From the NCBI GenBank assembly GCA_963818855.1, contig CAWFUH010000016.1, forward strand, positions 336,719 to 400,718: 64,000 bases of DNA. The letters are read 5' to 3'. Positions within the stretch are counted from its first letter, which is position 1; the number at the start of each line of letters is the position of its first letter. The notes beneath the pieces were generated by a model that was not told the DNA's origin, made no database searches, and saw only the letters and a list, made by a program, of their open reading frames with translations. Positions 53,165 through 62,155 of the stretch are shown in pieces. This DNA comes from Bog-159 sp963818855 (GTDB lineage Bacteria; Acidobacteriota; Terriglobia; Bryobacterales; Bryobacteraceae). The position numbers were made by a program, and so were the translations under genes.

Positions 53165-54103
53165 ATGATCGACTCTTCTGATTTTCAGACGAAAAGGATG
53201 CCGCTCAACCACGGAGCCGGCCAAATGCCCGTACTCGGCTTTGGCACCCTGATTCCCGATGCAGCCGCGACGATAAGTGCTACCAGAGACGCGCTGGAAG
53301 CAGGATTTCGACACTTTGATTGCGCGGAACGATACCGGAACGAGCGTGAGGTGGGGGAGGCGTTGCGGGCAGGACTTGCCGCTGGAGGAATTGCGCGCGA
53401 CGACATCTTTGTTACCACAAAGTTGTGGAACACCAATCATCGGCCTGAGCGCGTCGAACCTGCTTTCGAGGCGAGTCGAGCCAGGCTCGGGCTCAACTAT
53501 CTGGATCTCTATCTCAGTCACACTCCATTTGCGTTTCAGCCGGGGGACGAGCAGGATCCGCGAGATCAGAACGGCAATGTTCTCTACGACCGCGGCGTGA
53601 CTTTGCTCGATACGTGGCGGGCGATGGAGAGTCTGGTGGACCGTGGGAAATGCCGGTCCATCGGACTGTCTGACATCACCCTGGAGGGGCTAATGCCCAT
53701 CTACGAATCCGCGAGAATCAAGCCGGCTGTGGTCCAGGTCGAAGCACATCCGTATCTGCCGGAAACGGAGCTTCTGGAATTCTGCAAGCAGAAAGACATC
53801 GTGTTTTTGGCTTTTGCGCCATTGGGTCACGGCATAAGGCCGGGGCCGCTCGAAGATCCAGTCGTTTCGGCAATTGCCGCACGAGTTGGAAAGACGCCTG
53901 CACAGGTGTTGTTGGCCTGGGCGGTGCAGCGTGGCACGGCTTTGCTTACCACGCCTAGAACTGCGGCCCGCGCGCGGGAGAATTTCAACATCTCCGCCCT
54001 TCCGGAAGACGCGCTCGATGAAATCAATCGAATTCAAACCAGACAGAGGCTCAATGAAGTAGTGAAGACCGGCAGCCCCGGTTTCATTCCACAAGGGAGA
54101 TGA
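53165..54103 (+). CDS. Aldo/keto reductase
   Basis: 312 residues. It reduces aldehydes or ketones with NADPH. The catalytic tetrad is visible as D52 (HFDCAERYRNE), Y57, K86 (VTTKLWNT) and H119 (YLSHTPF). The barrel core motifs GFGT, IGLSDIT (in place of the common IGVSNF) and LLAWAVQRGT for cofactor binding are present. GAGGTG lies shortly before the ATG. It sits between an intact redoxin/NTF2 pair and a decayed pair, in what looks like a detoxification or redox stretch. Confidence 0.88.
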   Translation: MIDSSDFQTKRMPLNHGAGQMPVLGFGTLIPDAAATISATRDALEAGFRHFDCAERYRNEREVGEALRAGLAAGGIARDDIFVTTKLWNTNHRPERVEPAFEASRARLGLNYLDLYLSHTPFAFQPGDEQDPRDQNGNVLYDRGVTLLDTWRAMESLVDRGKCRSIGLSDITLEGLMPIYESARIKPAVVQVEAHPYLPETELLEFCKQKDIVFLAFAPLGHGIRPGPLEDPVVSAIAARVGKTPAQVLLAWAVQRGTALLTTPRTAARARENFNISALPEDALDEINRIQTRQRLNEVVKTGSPGFIPQGR

Positions 54104-54112
54104 TCAAGCAAG

Positions 54113-54378
54113 ATGAACAAATACGTGAAGCTCGTCGGCAGCCGGCGATTTAAACGCGGAACACGATATGGCCTTGCGGAGTCATCATCCAGGCAAGCCG
54201 GCGGGTTTCAACGTCAAGCGAATTCTCGGAGAAGGTGACCTCTGGATCTCGGAATACACAATCACCTGCCAGGGGCGGCCAGCGTACCAACGGTAAGGCC
54301 GTGCACGAGACACAGTATTTCGCGGATCCCTTCGAGGCACCAGCCTGGCGGAGCCAATGGGTTCAGCGGATCGCCTGA
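54113..54378 (+). pseudogene. NTF2/SnoaL-like remnant
   Basis: The piece begins at the ATG at 54113, loses the frame early, then reads GFNVKRILGEGDLWISEYTI in one frame and GKAVHETQYFADPFEAPAW in another, ending in RSQWVQRIA and TGA at 54378. These segments fit the second half of NTF2-like proteins. At least two frameshifts are present, and the length is about two thirds of normal. Confidence 0.65.
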
Positions 54379-54494
54379 CGCCGCATTGAGGCGGGATTGA
54401 CGGCCTTTATTTTCAGAGTCTGGACAATGGCATGAAGCGTGCGCTTGAACGTCTAGAGCTATAACCCAATTGGACCTGTGGAAGGAATCCGATC

Positions 54495-54996
54495 ATGCGC
54501 TATGACCTCGTACAGGGAAACGTTTTTCCCGACTATCAGTTTCCCGATCACACGGGCGCAGCGCGCAGGCTCAGCGAACTCCAAGGCGATGATCCCCTGA
54601 TCCTAACGCTTGCGCGCGGCCACTACTGCCCAAACCAATGACCACCACACTCTCCAGGAGTTCCGCGCGTCGGTGGGCGCCCATTGGACCTTCTCTCCGA
54701 CCCCGAAAGAACGGTTCAAAAGGACCTCGACATCGCGGAGTACACCGACCCGGAGCATAATCCGATGATCCCGCACACACTCGTGCTCAAGCCGGGACTC
54801 ATCATCCACAGCATCTGTAACGGCTATTGGTTCTGGGGCCGGCCTTTCTGTCATCGACCTCTGGCATGACCTGCGGGCGGTGACGAGCGAGATCCGCCCC
54901 GACTGGGATCTGAGGACTCCCGGACTCCGCGAGGCTTGGAACGCGGGCGACTTGTCGGCCTTCCATGGATGGAACAAGGAGCCAAAAACGGTATAG
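54495..54996 (+). pseudogene. Redoxin-domain remnant (paralogue of 51943-52539)
   Basis: Intact start: VQGNVFPDYQFPDHTG and LTLARGHYCPN, then TGA at 54639. After a loss of roughly 40 residues the homology continues in another frame with VGAHWTFLSDPERTVQKDLD, and after a further shift DLWHDLRAVTSEIRPDWDLR to the TAG at 54996. Its motifs align one to one with the intact redoxin at 51943. Confidence 0.75.
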
Positions 54997-55255
54997 CTTG
55001 GACGCAAAGAAAAGCTGTGACAGGCACGCCATGACAAAGGCGGACGCTGCGCCGCTCTAATGAGGCGATTCTGGGTTCAAACGCCTTGAATACCCTTCTC
55101 CTGAATCACACTTCGGCCTAATTTATCGGGAGGGACCCGAACCCCGTTTCGAGTGGGTCTTTACGCCTGCATCTCCGTCCATGACCAGCAGATTATGCCG
55201 GTTAAATTTGTCCAACCTCTTAAAAATCAAAATTCGGCCTTACGACTTGCGAACC

Positions 55256-57916
55256 CTACTCATATCTCAAGGCCACACTGGGATCCGCCTTCGTCGCGCG
55301 GCGTGCCGGAATGTAGCAGGCGAGCAGCGCGACTCCGGTCAGGACCAAAGAGACGACGACGAACGTCAGCGGGTCGGTGGGTTTGACGCCGTAGAGTAAG
55401 TTGGACAAGAAGCGGGTCAGAACTAAGGCGCCTGCAACTCCGACGCCCACACCAATTACCGTCAAACCCATGCCTCCGTGCACGACAAGTTTAAGTACGT
55501 CGCCCTTCTGCGCTCCCAGGGCCATGCGGATGCCGATCTCGTGCGTGCGTTGGGAAACCGAGTAGACGATAACGCCATACAGGCCCACGATGCCGAGTAA
55601 CAGCGCCATGCCGCCCGCCAATGCCAGCATCACCAGTGTGAACGAAGTGCGCGCCATGGACTTGGCATAGTAATAGTCCAGCGTGTGAATCTGGTACAGC
55701 GGAAGATCCGGGTCTACGGACCATACTGCTCGCCGGACCTCGTTCATCAAGCTCTCGGTCCCCGCGCGCGCGCTGCGAATTGCGAAGGCCGGGCTGCCCA
55801 GAAAAACATCGGCATCCGTGATCGGCCAATAAACCGTCGCCGGAGCTGGCTGGCTGGTCCCGTCATCGTGGACGTTCCCCACAACGCCCACAATCTGCCG
55901 CCAATCCTTGGGGTTTCCGCCAACTTGTTTCCCCAGTGCATCCGACGGATTATTCCAATACTCGCGCGCGAGGTTCTCCGACACGATGGCCACAGGGCGC
56001 TTGTTCAATATGTCGTTCCAGCTTAAATCGCGTCCGGCGACGATGGGAATGCCCATGGTCCTGAAAAAGCCCGGCGAAACCCAATAGCACCTGCGCGCCG
56101 GCGGGAGCTGACCCTGAAGCATGTGATCCTTTACGAGCACGGGATCGCTCTCGGCGCCGGCATCCATGGGCACGGCCCCACTAAAATCGGCAGAAGAGAC
56201 GCCCGGAACCGCCGCGATGTGGTCGAGAATCGCCTGATCCATACGGACCAGCCGCTCGGGAGTCTTCATCATTTCCGGAGGAAAATGGACATGAAAGGTT
56301 TGGACTTCGGCTGGCCCCCTGAATCCGGGCTGAACGTGTGTCAAGGCTTGAAAGGTACGGATCATGAGGCCCGAGCTCACGAGCAAAACAAGAGCCAGAC
56401 CTACCTGGATGACTACAAGCGCGTTACGAGCCCGATGCCGCTTCCGGCTGGCGCTGACAGAGCGACCTGTTTCGCGCAACCCAGTCCCCGCGCGAACACC
56501 GGCATACCTAAGAGCCGGCATCGAGCCGAACAAGAGTCCTGCCACAATCGTAACGCCTAAGGTGAATAGCAAGACGAGCCCATCGATGCCGATGTCATTC
56601 AGCCGGGGCAAATCGCTCGGCGCCAAAGCGATCAGGACCCGCAAGCCACCATAAGCAAACAGCAAGCCGAGCGCGCCGCCAATCACCGCCAGCACGAGGC
56701 TTTCAAGCAACAAACCGCCCGCGATACGTCCGGGGCTGCCGCCCAAAGCTGCTCGAATAGCCAACTCCGGTTGTCGCCCTTCCACTCTGACCAAAAGAAG
56801 GCTGGCCACGTTTGCACAGGCGATCAGCATCACCAGGCCTATTCCACCCATCAAAACCCACAGAACCTTGCCTACGTCGCCTATGACGTATTGTTTAAGA
56901 GGCTGCAGATTCGGCACTATCCGCGCTTCTTTGAAGAACTGGGACGCCTCGGGAAAACGCTCCAGTTGAATTGGTATCATGCGCGCTACGTCTGCTTTGG
57001 CTCCGGCCAGCGTCACCCCCGGCTTGAGCCGGGCAACCGCAAAGTAGTTATAGCCTCGCTGCGTGCGCGGCCTGAGCGGCAGCAGTATGCCCAGATTAGT
57101 CATGTCCAGGAAGCGAAAGCGCTGCGGTAACACGCCGATAATCGTGCTCGGCTTACCATCGACTTTGATCGTTTTCCCGATCGCTGAACGGTCGCCGCCG
57201 AACTTGCTGCGCCAATAGCCATAGGTGATCATCACCGTGTCCGGGCTTCCGGGTTCATCGTCCGACCGCGTGAAGGAGCGCCCGAACAGAGGTGTGACTT
57301 CCAGAATGGAAAGCACCCCGTCGGACACGCCGAGAGCCGGCACATGTTCGGGTCCTGCGAGGCCGGTGACGTTGGCCGAGTAGATATTACCGCCGAAACC
57401 CGTATAGTAGAGGCCTATGTCCTGGAAAGTGCGGCTTTGCTCGCGAAAGGTAAAGTATTCCGCCGGAGATAGAGGCCAGTTGAACTGGCTGATGCCAGGA
57501 AGGTCGAGCCCTACTTCTACGAGTCTCTCCGGGTGCGAATAGGGCAGAGGTTGGAGGAGGACGCCGTTAATCACGCTGAAAATGGCTGTCGTCCCTCCGA
57601 TGCCAAGTGCCAGCGTCAGGGCGGCTACGGCGCTGAAGCTCCGATTGCGGTGCAGCTGGCGCAGGGCATAGCGGATGTCCCTGGCGAGGCCCTCCACAAA
57701 GTGCCCAGCCCGTACCGCGCGGACCCCCTCCTTCACCTGGTCGATACCGCCAATTTCCATGAGGGCTTCTCGTCGGGCCACCGATTGCAAAAGCCCTTGC
57801 TTCATCTTCTCCTCGGTCAGGGCTTCCAGCGATGAACGAAGTTCATCATCCAGCGCCTGCTCAATCGCGCGCTTGCGAAAGAGATTCCGAAATAAACTCA
57901 GAATTCGATTAGGCAT
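55256..57916 (-). CDS. ADOP-type double-FtsX ABC permease
   Basis: 886 residues. A soluble N-terminal segment of about 85 residues (with ALDDELRSSLEALTEE) precedes two MacB/FtsX permease units. Unit one spans about 90-470, with NRSFSAVAALTLALGIGGTTAIFS and transmembrane segments near 370 and 410-450. Unit two spans about 500-886, ending PLTFVVVSLVLTGVALLACYIPARRATKADP. Each has a large periplasmic loop. There is no ATP-binding domain. The family is expanded in Acidobacteria and usually paired with a PadR regulator, as here (19 bases downstream). It may export macrolide-like compounds or act mechanically at the envelope; substrate unknown. Confidence 0.9.
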   Translation of the reverse strand: MPNRILSLFRNLFRKRAIEQALDDELRSSLEALTEEKMKQGLLQSVARREALMEIGGIDQVKEGVRAVRAGHFVEGLARDIRYALRQLHRNRSFSAVAALTLALGIGGTTAIFSVINGVLLQPLPYSHPERLVEVGLDLPGISQFNWPLSPAEYFTFREQSRTFQDIGLYYTGFGGNIYSANVTGLAGPEHVPALGVSDGVLSILEVTPLFGRSFTRSDDEPGSPDTVMITYGYWRSKFGGDRSAIGKTIKVDGKPSTIIGVLPQRFRFLDMTNLGILLPLRPRTQRGYNYFAVARLKPGVTLAGAKADVARMIPIQLERFPEASQFFKEARIVPNLQPLKQYVIGDVGKVLWVLMGGIGLVMLIACANVASLLLVRVEGRQPELAIRAALGGSPGRIAGGLLLESLVLAVIGGALGLLFAYGGLRVLIALAPSDLPRLNDIGIDGLVLLFTLGVTIVAGLLFGSMPALRYAGVRAGTGLRETGRSVSASRKRHRARNALVVIQVGLALVLLVSSGLMIRTFQALTHVQPGFRGPAEVQTFHVHFPPEMMKTPERLVRMDQAILDHIAAVPGVSSADFSGAVPMDAGAESDPVLVKDHMLQGQLPPARRCYWVSPGFFRTMGIPIVAGRDLSWNDILNKRPVAIVSENLAREYWNNPSDALGKQVGGNPKDWRQIVGVVGNVHDDGTSQPAPATVYWPITDADVFLGSPAFAIRSARAGTESLMNEVRRAVWSVDPDLPLYQIHTLDYYYAKSMARTSFTLVMLALAGGMALLLGIVGLYGVIVYSVSQRTHEIGIRMALGAQKGDVLKLVVHGGMGLTVIGVGVGVAGALVLTRFLSNLLYGVKPTDPLTFVVVSLVLTGVALLACYIPARRATKADPSVALRYE

Positions 57917-57935
57917 TGATGCGTCCCCTCTGGAT

Positions 57936-58268
57936 TCACTTGGACTGAACGGCCGCCGCCATGATCGTCACCACCTCGTTCCATTGCCGCTCTTCATCCT
58001 TGAGCTGAGCGCGCCCAGCGGAAGTCAACCGGTAATATTTTGCGCGGCGGTTGTTGTCGGACGAGCGCCACTCGGCTTTTACCCAGCCCCTTTCCTCCAT
58101 GCGGTGTAGTGCTGGAAAAAGCGAACCGAAACTTACCTGAAAAGCTTCCTTGGTGATTTGCGTGATACGTCGAGAGATTCCAACTCCGTGCAAGGGCTCC
58201 AGCGACAGTGCTTTCAGCACCAGCAGGTCGAGAGTTCCACGTAGAAGATCAGTACGTTTTTGCCCCAT
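57936..58268 (-). CDS. PadR-family transcriptional regulator
   Basis: 110 residues, typical size. The winged helix-turn-helix covers about 8-85: LLRGTLDLLVLKALSLEPLHGVGI, FGSLFPALHRMEERGWVKAEW and AKYYRLTSAGRAQL. It is the first gene of a two-gene unit with the ADOP permease. Two operator-like palindromes lie directly upstream, one only 11 bases before the ATG, so it probably represses its own operon until an effector binds. Confidence 0.9.
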   Translation of the reverse strand: MGQKRTDLLRGTLDLLVLKALSLEPLHGVGISRRITQITKEAFQVSFGSLFPALHRMEERGWVKAEWRSSDNNRRAKYYRLTSAGRAQLKDEERQWNEVVTIMAAAVQSK

Positions 58269-58275
58269 GCCATCC

Positions 58276-58324
58276 TCTTATCGGAATCCGAACCATGCCG
58301 TTCTTCTATCGGAATCCGATAAGA
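58276..58324 (-). promoter_or_regulatory. Probable PadR operator (two palindromic boxes)
   Basis: A perfect palindrome TATCGGAATCCGATA lies at 58307-58321 and a 13-of-15 match TATCGGAATCCGA at 58279-58291. Their centres are 28 bases apart. The outer halves TCTTATCGGA and TCCGATAAGA also form an inverted repeat. The position just upstream of the padR start fits autorepression. Confidence 0.75.
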
Positions 58325-58381
58325 ATCATCTCACACTCTCAAGGAATTTGCAACGCGCCGTTTTCCACGTGTCGCTAGTCT

Positions 58382-58700
58382 GTGAGTTGTCCGGTTGAAT
58401 TCACACGTGAGTTGTCCGCTCGGCGCGGCGGCGAGGGATGCTGGGTGGTGGATGAAACCTGGCAGTACTCGGCCGCCGAGATGGAGCGGATGATGAAAGT
58501 TCAAGACGTGCTGTTGAAGGCGATGGCGAAGAAGATCACCTGGTGGGCGGCTGCCGAGATCATCGGCGTAAGCGACCGGAGACGGACGGCTATGCTGGAC
58601 TGGCGCATCGGCGCAAGGGGAAAGCGAGCGCGCAGCGCATTCCGCTGGCGACGGTAGAGGAGTTGCTGGCCCTGTATAAAGAGAGCCGCGCGGTGCGCAT
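58382..58700 (+). mobile_element. Insertion-sequence remnant (5' end of a transposase gene)
   Basis: A 12-base direct repeat GTGAGTTGTCCG occurs at 58382-58393 and 58407-58418. The ATG at 58481 begins MERMMKVQDVLLKAMAKKI, then WWAAAEIIGVSDR, a helix-turn-helix typical of ISNCY-like transposases with a downstream integrase core. After a small deletion/frameshift near 58580 the reading continues in another frame as GYAGLAHRRKGKASAQRIPL and ATVEELLALYKES, then stops. The integrase core and right end are missing. The family name comes from sequence resemblance only. Confidence 0.65.
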
Positions 58701-58714
58701 CTGGGGTGTTAGCC

Positions 58715-60448
58715 TCAATGGCTGCCCGGCGAGCCAGGCTCGTCCACCTGCAAAATCCGCCCGCCACAAACATCCTTAAGCACCTGCCGCACACCGCTGG
58801 GCCAAAGAATTTCAACCGTTTCAGCCTTCGCCGCCGGGCCCAGGCCGAAGTGCACCCGCTTGTCACTGGAGGAAAGATAGCTGCTCGCGGTGGTGACCGT
58901 GGCGTGCTGCGCTCCTTGCGGCGTAACCAGTTTCACTACGGCGCCGATGGCATCCCGGTTGCTCTTGTGGCCTACCAAGTTCAAGGTGAGCCAGTGATTC
59001 TCCGTCTTCGTTTCGTTGTGAATCACATAAGCCGGTCCGTCGTTGGTGGACACCACTGCGTCGATGCGGCCGTCGTTGTCCAGATCGCCGGTGGCCAGTC
59101 CCCGGCCCAGCCACGCCTGGTGGAAGACGCTGCCGGACGCTGCGGATACATCCACAAAACCATGACCCGTGTTCCGCAGCAGCAACATCGGCTCGCGATA
59201 GTGTAATTGCGGATTGGTCAGCTCGATGGTATCCAGGTCGTGCCCTTGCGCGACCAGCAGATCCTTCCAGCCGTCGTTGTCATAATCGATCAGCCGCAGC
59301 CCCCAGCCGGAGTGCAGCATTGTGATGCGGCCTATACCCGAAGACCTGGTGATGTAATTGAACGTGCCGTCGCCGGCGTTTTGATACACCGCATACATTT
59401 GATTGGCGAGGTCGTCCACCACCAGGTCCGGCAGGCCGTCGTTGTTGAAGTCGGCGAAGTCCACACCCATGCCGGCGTAGGTCCGGCCGTCTTCGTCCAC
59501 CGCCACCTGCGCCAGCAGGCCCTTCTCTTCGAAGGTCCCGTCGCCCTTATTGTGAAACAGAAATTCAGGCATGGAATCGTTGGCCATGAAAAGATCGATG
59601 TGCCCGTCGCGGTCGTAATCCGCCAAAGCGATGCCGAGGCCCTTGCCCGGCAGGGCCAGGCCGATCTTCTTCGCCACCTCCGTGAAGCGGCCGTTCCCAT
59701 CGTTGTGATACACCAGCGGCGCAGCCGCCTTAAACGTATCGGGATGGCAATAGGCGCGCAAACCCTCCTTATGCTCCCCGCACCAGATGTCGTCGAAGTC
59801 CCATTGCAGATACCGCAGGACCACCAGATCTAACAGGCCGTCGTTGTCCAGATCCACCCACGCCGCGCTGGTAGACCACCCGCCGCCTCCCACCCCGGCC
59901 TCCGCCGTCACGTCGGTGAACGTGCCGTTGCCGTTGTTGTGATAGAGCCGGTTGCCGCCGTACGCGGTGACGTACAGGTCTTCATAGCCGTCGTTGTCAT
60001 AGTCGCCCACCGCCACGCCCATGCCATAGCCAACCCCCTGCAGGCCGGCTTTCTCCGTGACGTCTTCGAAGGTGCCGTCGCTCTTCTGGTGGAAGAGGCG
60101 ATTCCAATACTTCGGCCCGGTCTTCTGCGGAATCGTGCCCTTCGGAGTAGGGTCGTCAAGAGGTGCGCCATTCACCAGGAAGATATCCAGCCGGCCATCG
60201 TTGTCATAGTCGAACAGCGCCACACCCGATCCCATGGTCTCCGGCAGATATTTCCTGGATGTGTGCGACGCTTCATGCTTGAAACGGACTCCGCTGGACG
60301 CGGTGATATCGGTAAAGTGGCCGGGTGTATCGGGAGCCGCCTGCCAGGCCCCGGCCAACCCGACAAAGACCAAGCCCGGTAGACAATGGAGGGCGGGCTT
60401 CAGCCCGCGCGGGGCTTCAGCCCCGCAACTCGACGCGCGCCGCCACAT
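58715..60448 (-). CDS. CRTAC1-type FG-GAP / ASPIC-UnbV protein
   Basis: 577 residues from the ATG at 60448, which follows the stop of the upstream gene by 2 bases and has GAGGAG 11 bases before it. A short hydrophobic leader (LPGLVFVGLAGAWQAA) precedes the motif GHFTDITASSGVRF. FG-GAP repeats with D-Y-D-N-D-G loops run through the middle (ALFDYDNDGRLDIFLVNG, GDYDNDGYEDLYV and others). The C-terminal ASPIC/UnbV domain covers about 505-570 (VHFGLGPAAKAETVEILWPSG). It is secreted and probably binds carbohydrate or calcium. A double hairpin repeat lies inside codons 9-20 of the leader, so TTG at 60373 is an alternative start. Confidence 0.8.
   Translation of the reverse strand: MWRRASSCGAEAPRGLKPALHCLPGLVFVGLAGAWQAAPDTPGHFTDITASSGVRFKHEASHTSRKYLPETMGSGVALFDYDNDGRLDIFLVNGAPLDDPTPKGTIPQKTGPKYWNRLFHQKSDGTFEDVTEKAGLQGVGYGMGVAVGDYDNDGYEDLYVTAYGGNRLYHNNGNGTFTDVTAEAGVGGGGWSTSAAWVDLDNDGLLDLVVLRYLQWDFDDIWCGEHKEGLRAYCHPDTFKAAAPLVYHNDGNGRFTEVAKKIGLALPGKGLGIALADYDRDGHIDLFMANDSMPEFLFHNKGDGTFEEKGLLAQVAVDEDGRTYAGMGVDFADFNNDGLPDLVVDDLANQMYAVYQNAGDGTFNYITRSSGIGRITMLHSGWGLRLIDYDNDGWKDLLVAQGHDLDTIELTNPQLHYREPMLLLRNTGHGFVDVSAASGSVFHQAWLGRGLATGDLDNDGRIDAVVSTNDGPAYVIHNETKTENHWLTLNLVGHKSNRDAIGAVVKLVTPQGAQHATVTTASSYLSSSDKRVHFGLGPAAKAETVEILWPSGVRQVLKDVCGGRILQVDEPGSPGSH
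60393..60426. repeat. GCTTCAGC-type double hairpin
   Basis: Two perfect hairpins lie side by side: GCGGGCT-TC-AGCCCGC (60393-60408) and GCGGGGCT-TC-AGCCCCGC (60409-60426). They sit within the predicted leader codons of the CRTAC1-type gene on the minus strand. Confidence 0.7.
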
Positions 60449-60450
60449 CT

Positions 60451-62121
60451 TCACCGCGGCTCCTCGACGGTCGTATAGCGATCCACCGCAAGTTCGTTCA
60501 GCACCTGCACCGTGCCGCGCGGCCACGTGATGGTGACGCGATCCACTTTCGTACACGCCCCCAGCCCGAAGTGCAGGCGCGGATCGTCATGCGACAGATA
60601 GCTCCCGCCGTTGCGGACCGTATCGAACTGCGTCTTGCCGCAGTATGCAATGCGGACGCTGGCCCCGATGGCATCGCGGTTACTGCGGGTGCCGCGCAGG
60701 TGCAGCCCGGCCCAGGAATTCGAGTTAGCAGTCTTGTTTTGCAATAGCAAAGGCTGCCCTGCGATGGGCAGCACCGCCACATCCACCCGGCCGTCATTAT
60801 CGAAATCGCCCGCACAGCCTCCCCGGTAAGAGTTATCCGGCGTATCCGGATAGCGGAAGACAGCGGCGAATCCTCCGCCGTGATTCTGCAGCACCGTGAA
60901 GGGTTCGAAGTAATTGGGCGACTTCGGGTAAACATGACCGTTGGCGAGCCAAAGGTCCCGCTGGCCGTCGTTGTCGAAGTCTGCAAACCCGCAGGCCCAA
61001 CCCAAGTACCGCCTGGTGGCAGGAAGAACGCCGGCCTCCAATGACACTTCATCGAAGAAGCCGGAATTGTCCTGCCGGAAGAGGGGAAAATAATCGTCGA
61101 AAAATGTGGTGGTCAGCAGGCCAAGCCGCCCTTGGTTATTGAAATCGCCCACGGCCACTCCCATGTTCGACTGCGATTTTCCCGCCGCGTTGACGGCCAA
61201 CCCGCGCTCCAGCGCGCACTCTTTGAACGTGCCGTCGCCCTGGTTCAGGAATAGGAAGTTCGGGTCGGAGTCGTTCGCCACAAACAAGTCGATCTTGCCA
61301 TCCTGATTGAAGTCGTCAAACACGGCGGTAAAACCGTGCGCAAGCCGCCGCTCGCCGATGCCCGCGCGATTGGTGACATCCGTGAAAGTGCCGTCGCCGT
61401 TGTTGCGGTACAGCACGCCGTGGCCCCCTTTCAGGCCGATGGGGCCGCAGAATGCCGGCATGCCCTGGTAGGGACAAACCGGTGCGGGCTCGTTGAGCGA
61501 GATCGCGTGAATATCCGCGTAGCCGGCCACGTAAAGGTCCAGATAGCCGTCGCCGTCGAAGTCGCCAAACGCGCTGCCGGTATGCCATTCCACGTTGCGG
61601 CTCAAGCCCGCCGCGCCGCCCACTTCAGTGAACGTTCCATTGCCGTTGTTCTTATAGAGCAGATCCACGCCGATGGTCGTGATCAGGATGTCCGTGTAAC
61701 CGTCGTTGTTGTAGTCCGCGGCGTTCGCGCCGGTGCCCCAATAAGCGTTCGAGAGGCCCGCGCGTTCGGTAACGTCTTCGAACTTCCCATTGCCGAGATT
61801 GTGGAACAGGTACACTCCACCCCTGGATGGCGCGGGCGGCTGGCCCGCTACGATGCGGCGCAACTGCTCCATGCTGGAGCCGTTCACCACCAGCAGATCC
61901 ATCAGTCCGTCGTTGTCGTAGTCCAGCCACGCCGCGCCGCTGCCATTGGCCTCCGGAATCCAACGCTTGTCGGGGCCTCCGCAGCGCATCTCGGCATGAA
62001 TTCCAGCGGCGCCGGCGGTCTCTGTGAACTGGATTTCCGTTGTGCTGCCGGCTGAGGAGAGAATCGCGAGGACCGGAAAAACCACGAGGACCACCACCGC
62101 ACCAGCGTGGCTCAGTCTCAT
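60451..62121 (-). CDS. CRTAC1-type FG-GAP / ASPIC-UnbV protein
   Basis: 556 residues from the ATG at 62121. An open frame continues further upstream, but the signal peptide MRLSHAGAVVVLVVFPVLAIL begins here. The domain order is IQFTETAGAAGIHAEM, FG-GAP repeats (WLDYDNDGLMDLLVVNG, DYNNDGYTDILI, DFDGDGYLDLYVAG and others), then ASPIC/UnbV near the end (LHFGLGACTKVDRVTITWPRG). It is a paralogue of the next gene downstream, only 2 bases away, so the two are one operon. It is divergent from the TPR lipoprotein gene with 34 bases between the starts. Confidence 0.85.
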   Translation of the reverse strand: MRLSHAGAVVVLVVFPVLAILSSAGSTTEIQFTETAGAAGIHAEMRCGGPDKRWIPEANGSGAAWLDYDNDGLMDLLVVNGSSMEQLRRIVAGQPPAPSRGGVYLFHNLGNGKFEDVTERAGLSNAYWGTGANAADYNNDGYTDILITTIGVDLLYKNNGNGTFTEVGGAAGLSRNVEWHTGSAFGDFDGDGYLDLYVAGYADIHAISLNEPAPVCPYQGMPAFCGPIGLKGGHGVLYRNNGDGTFTDVTNRAGIGERRLAHGFTAVFDDFNQDGKIDLFVANDSDPNFLFLNQGDGTFKECALERGLAVNAAGKSQSNMGVAVGDFNNQGRLGLLTTTFFDDYFPLFRQDNSGFFDEVSLEAGVLPATRRYLGWACGFADFDNDGQRDLWLANGHVYPKSPNYFEPFTVLQNHGGGFAAVFRYPDTPDNSYRGGCAGDFDNDGRVDVAVLPIAGQPLLLQNKTANSNSWAGLHLRGTRSNRDAIGASVRIAYCGKTQFDTVRNGGSYLSHDDPRLHFGLGACTKVDRVTITWPRGTVQVLNELAVDRYTTVEEPR

Positions 62122-62155
62122 GTTGATCGTAGTAGTATAGCAGGTAGAATCATCC

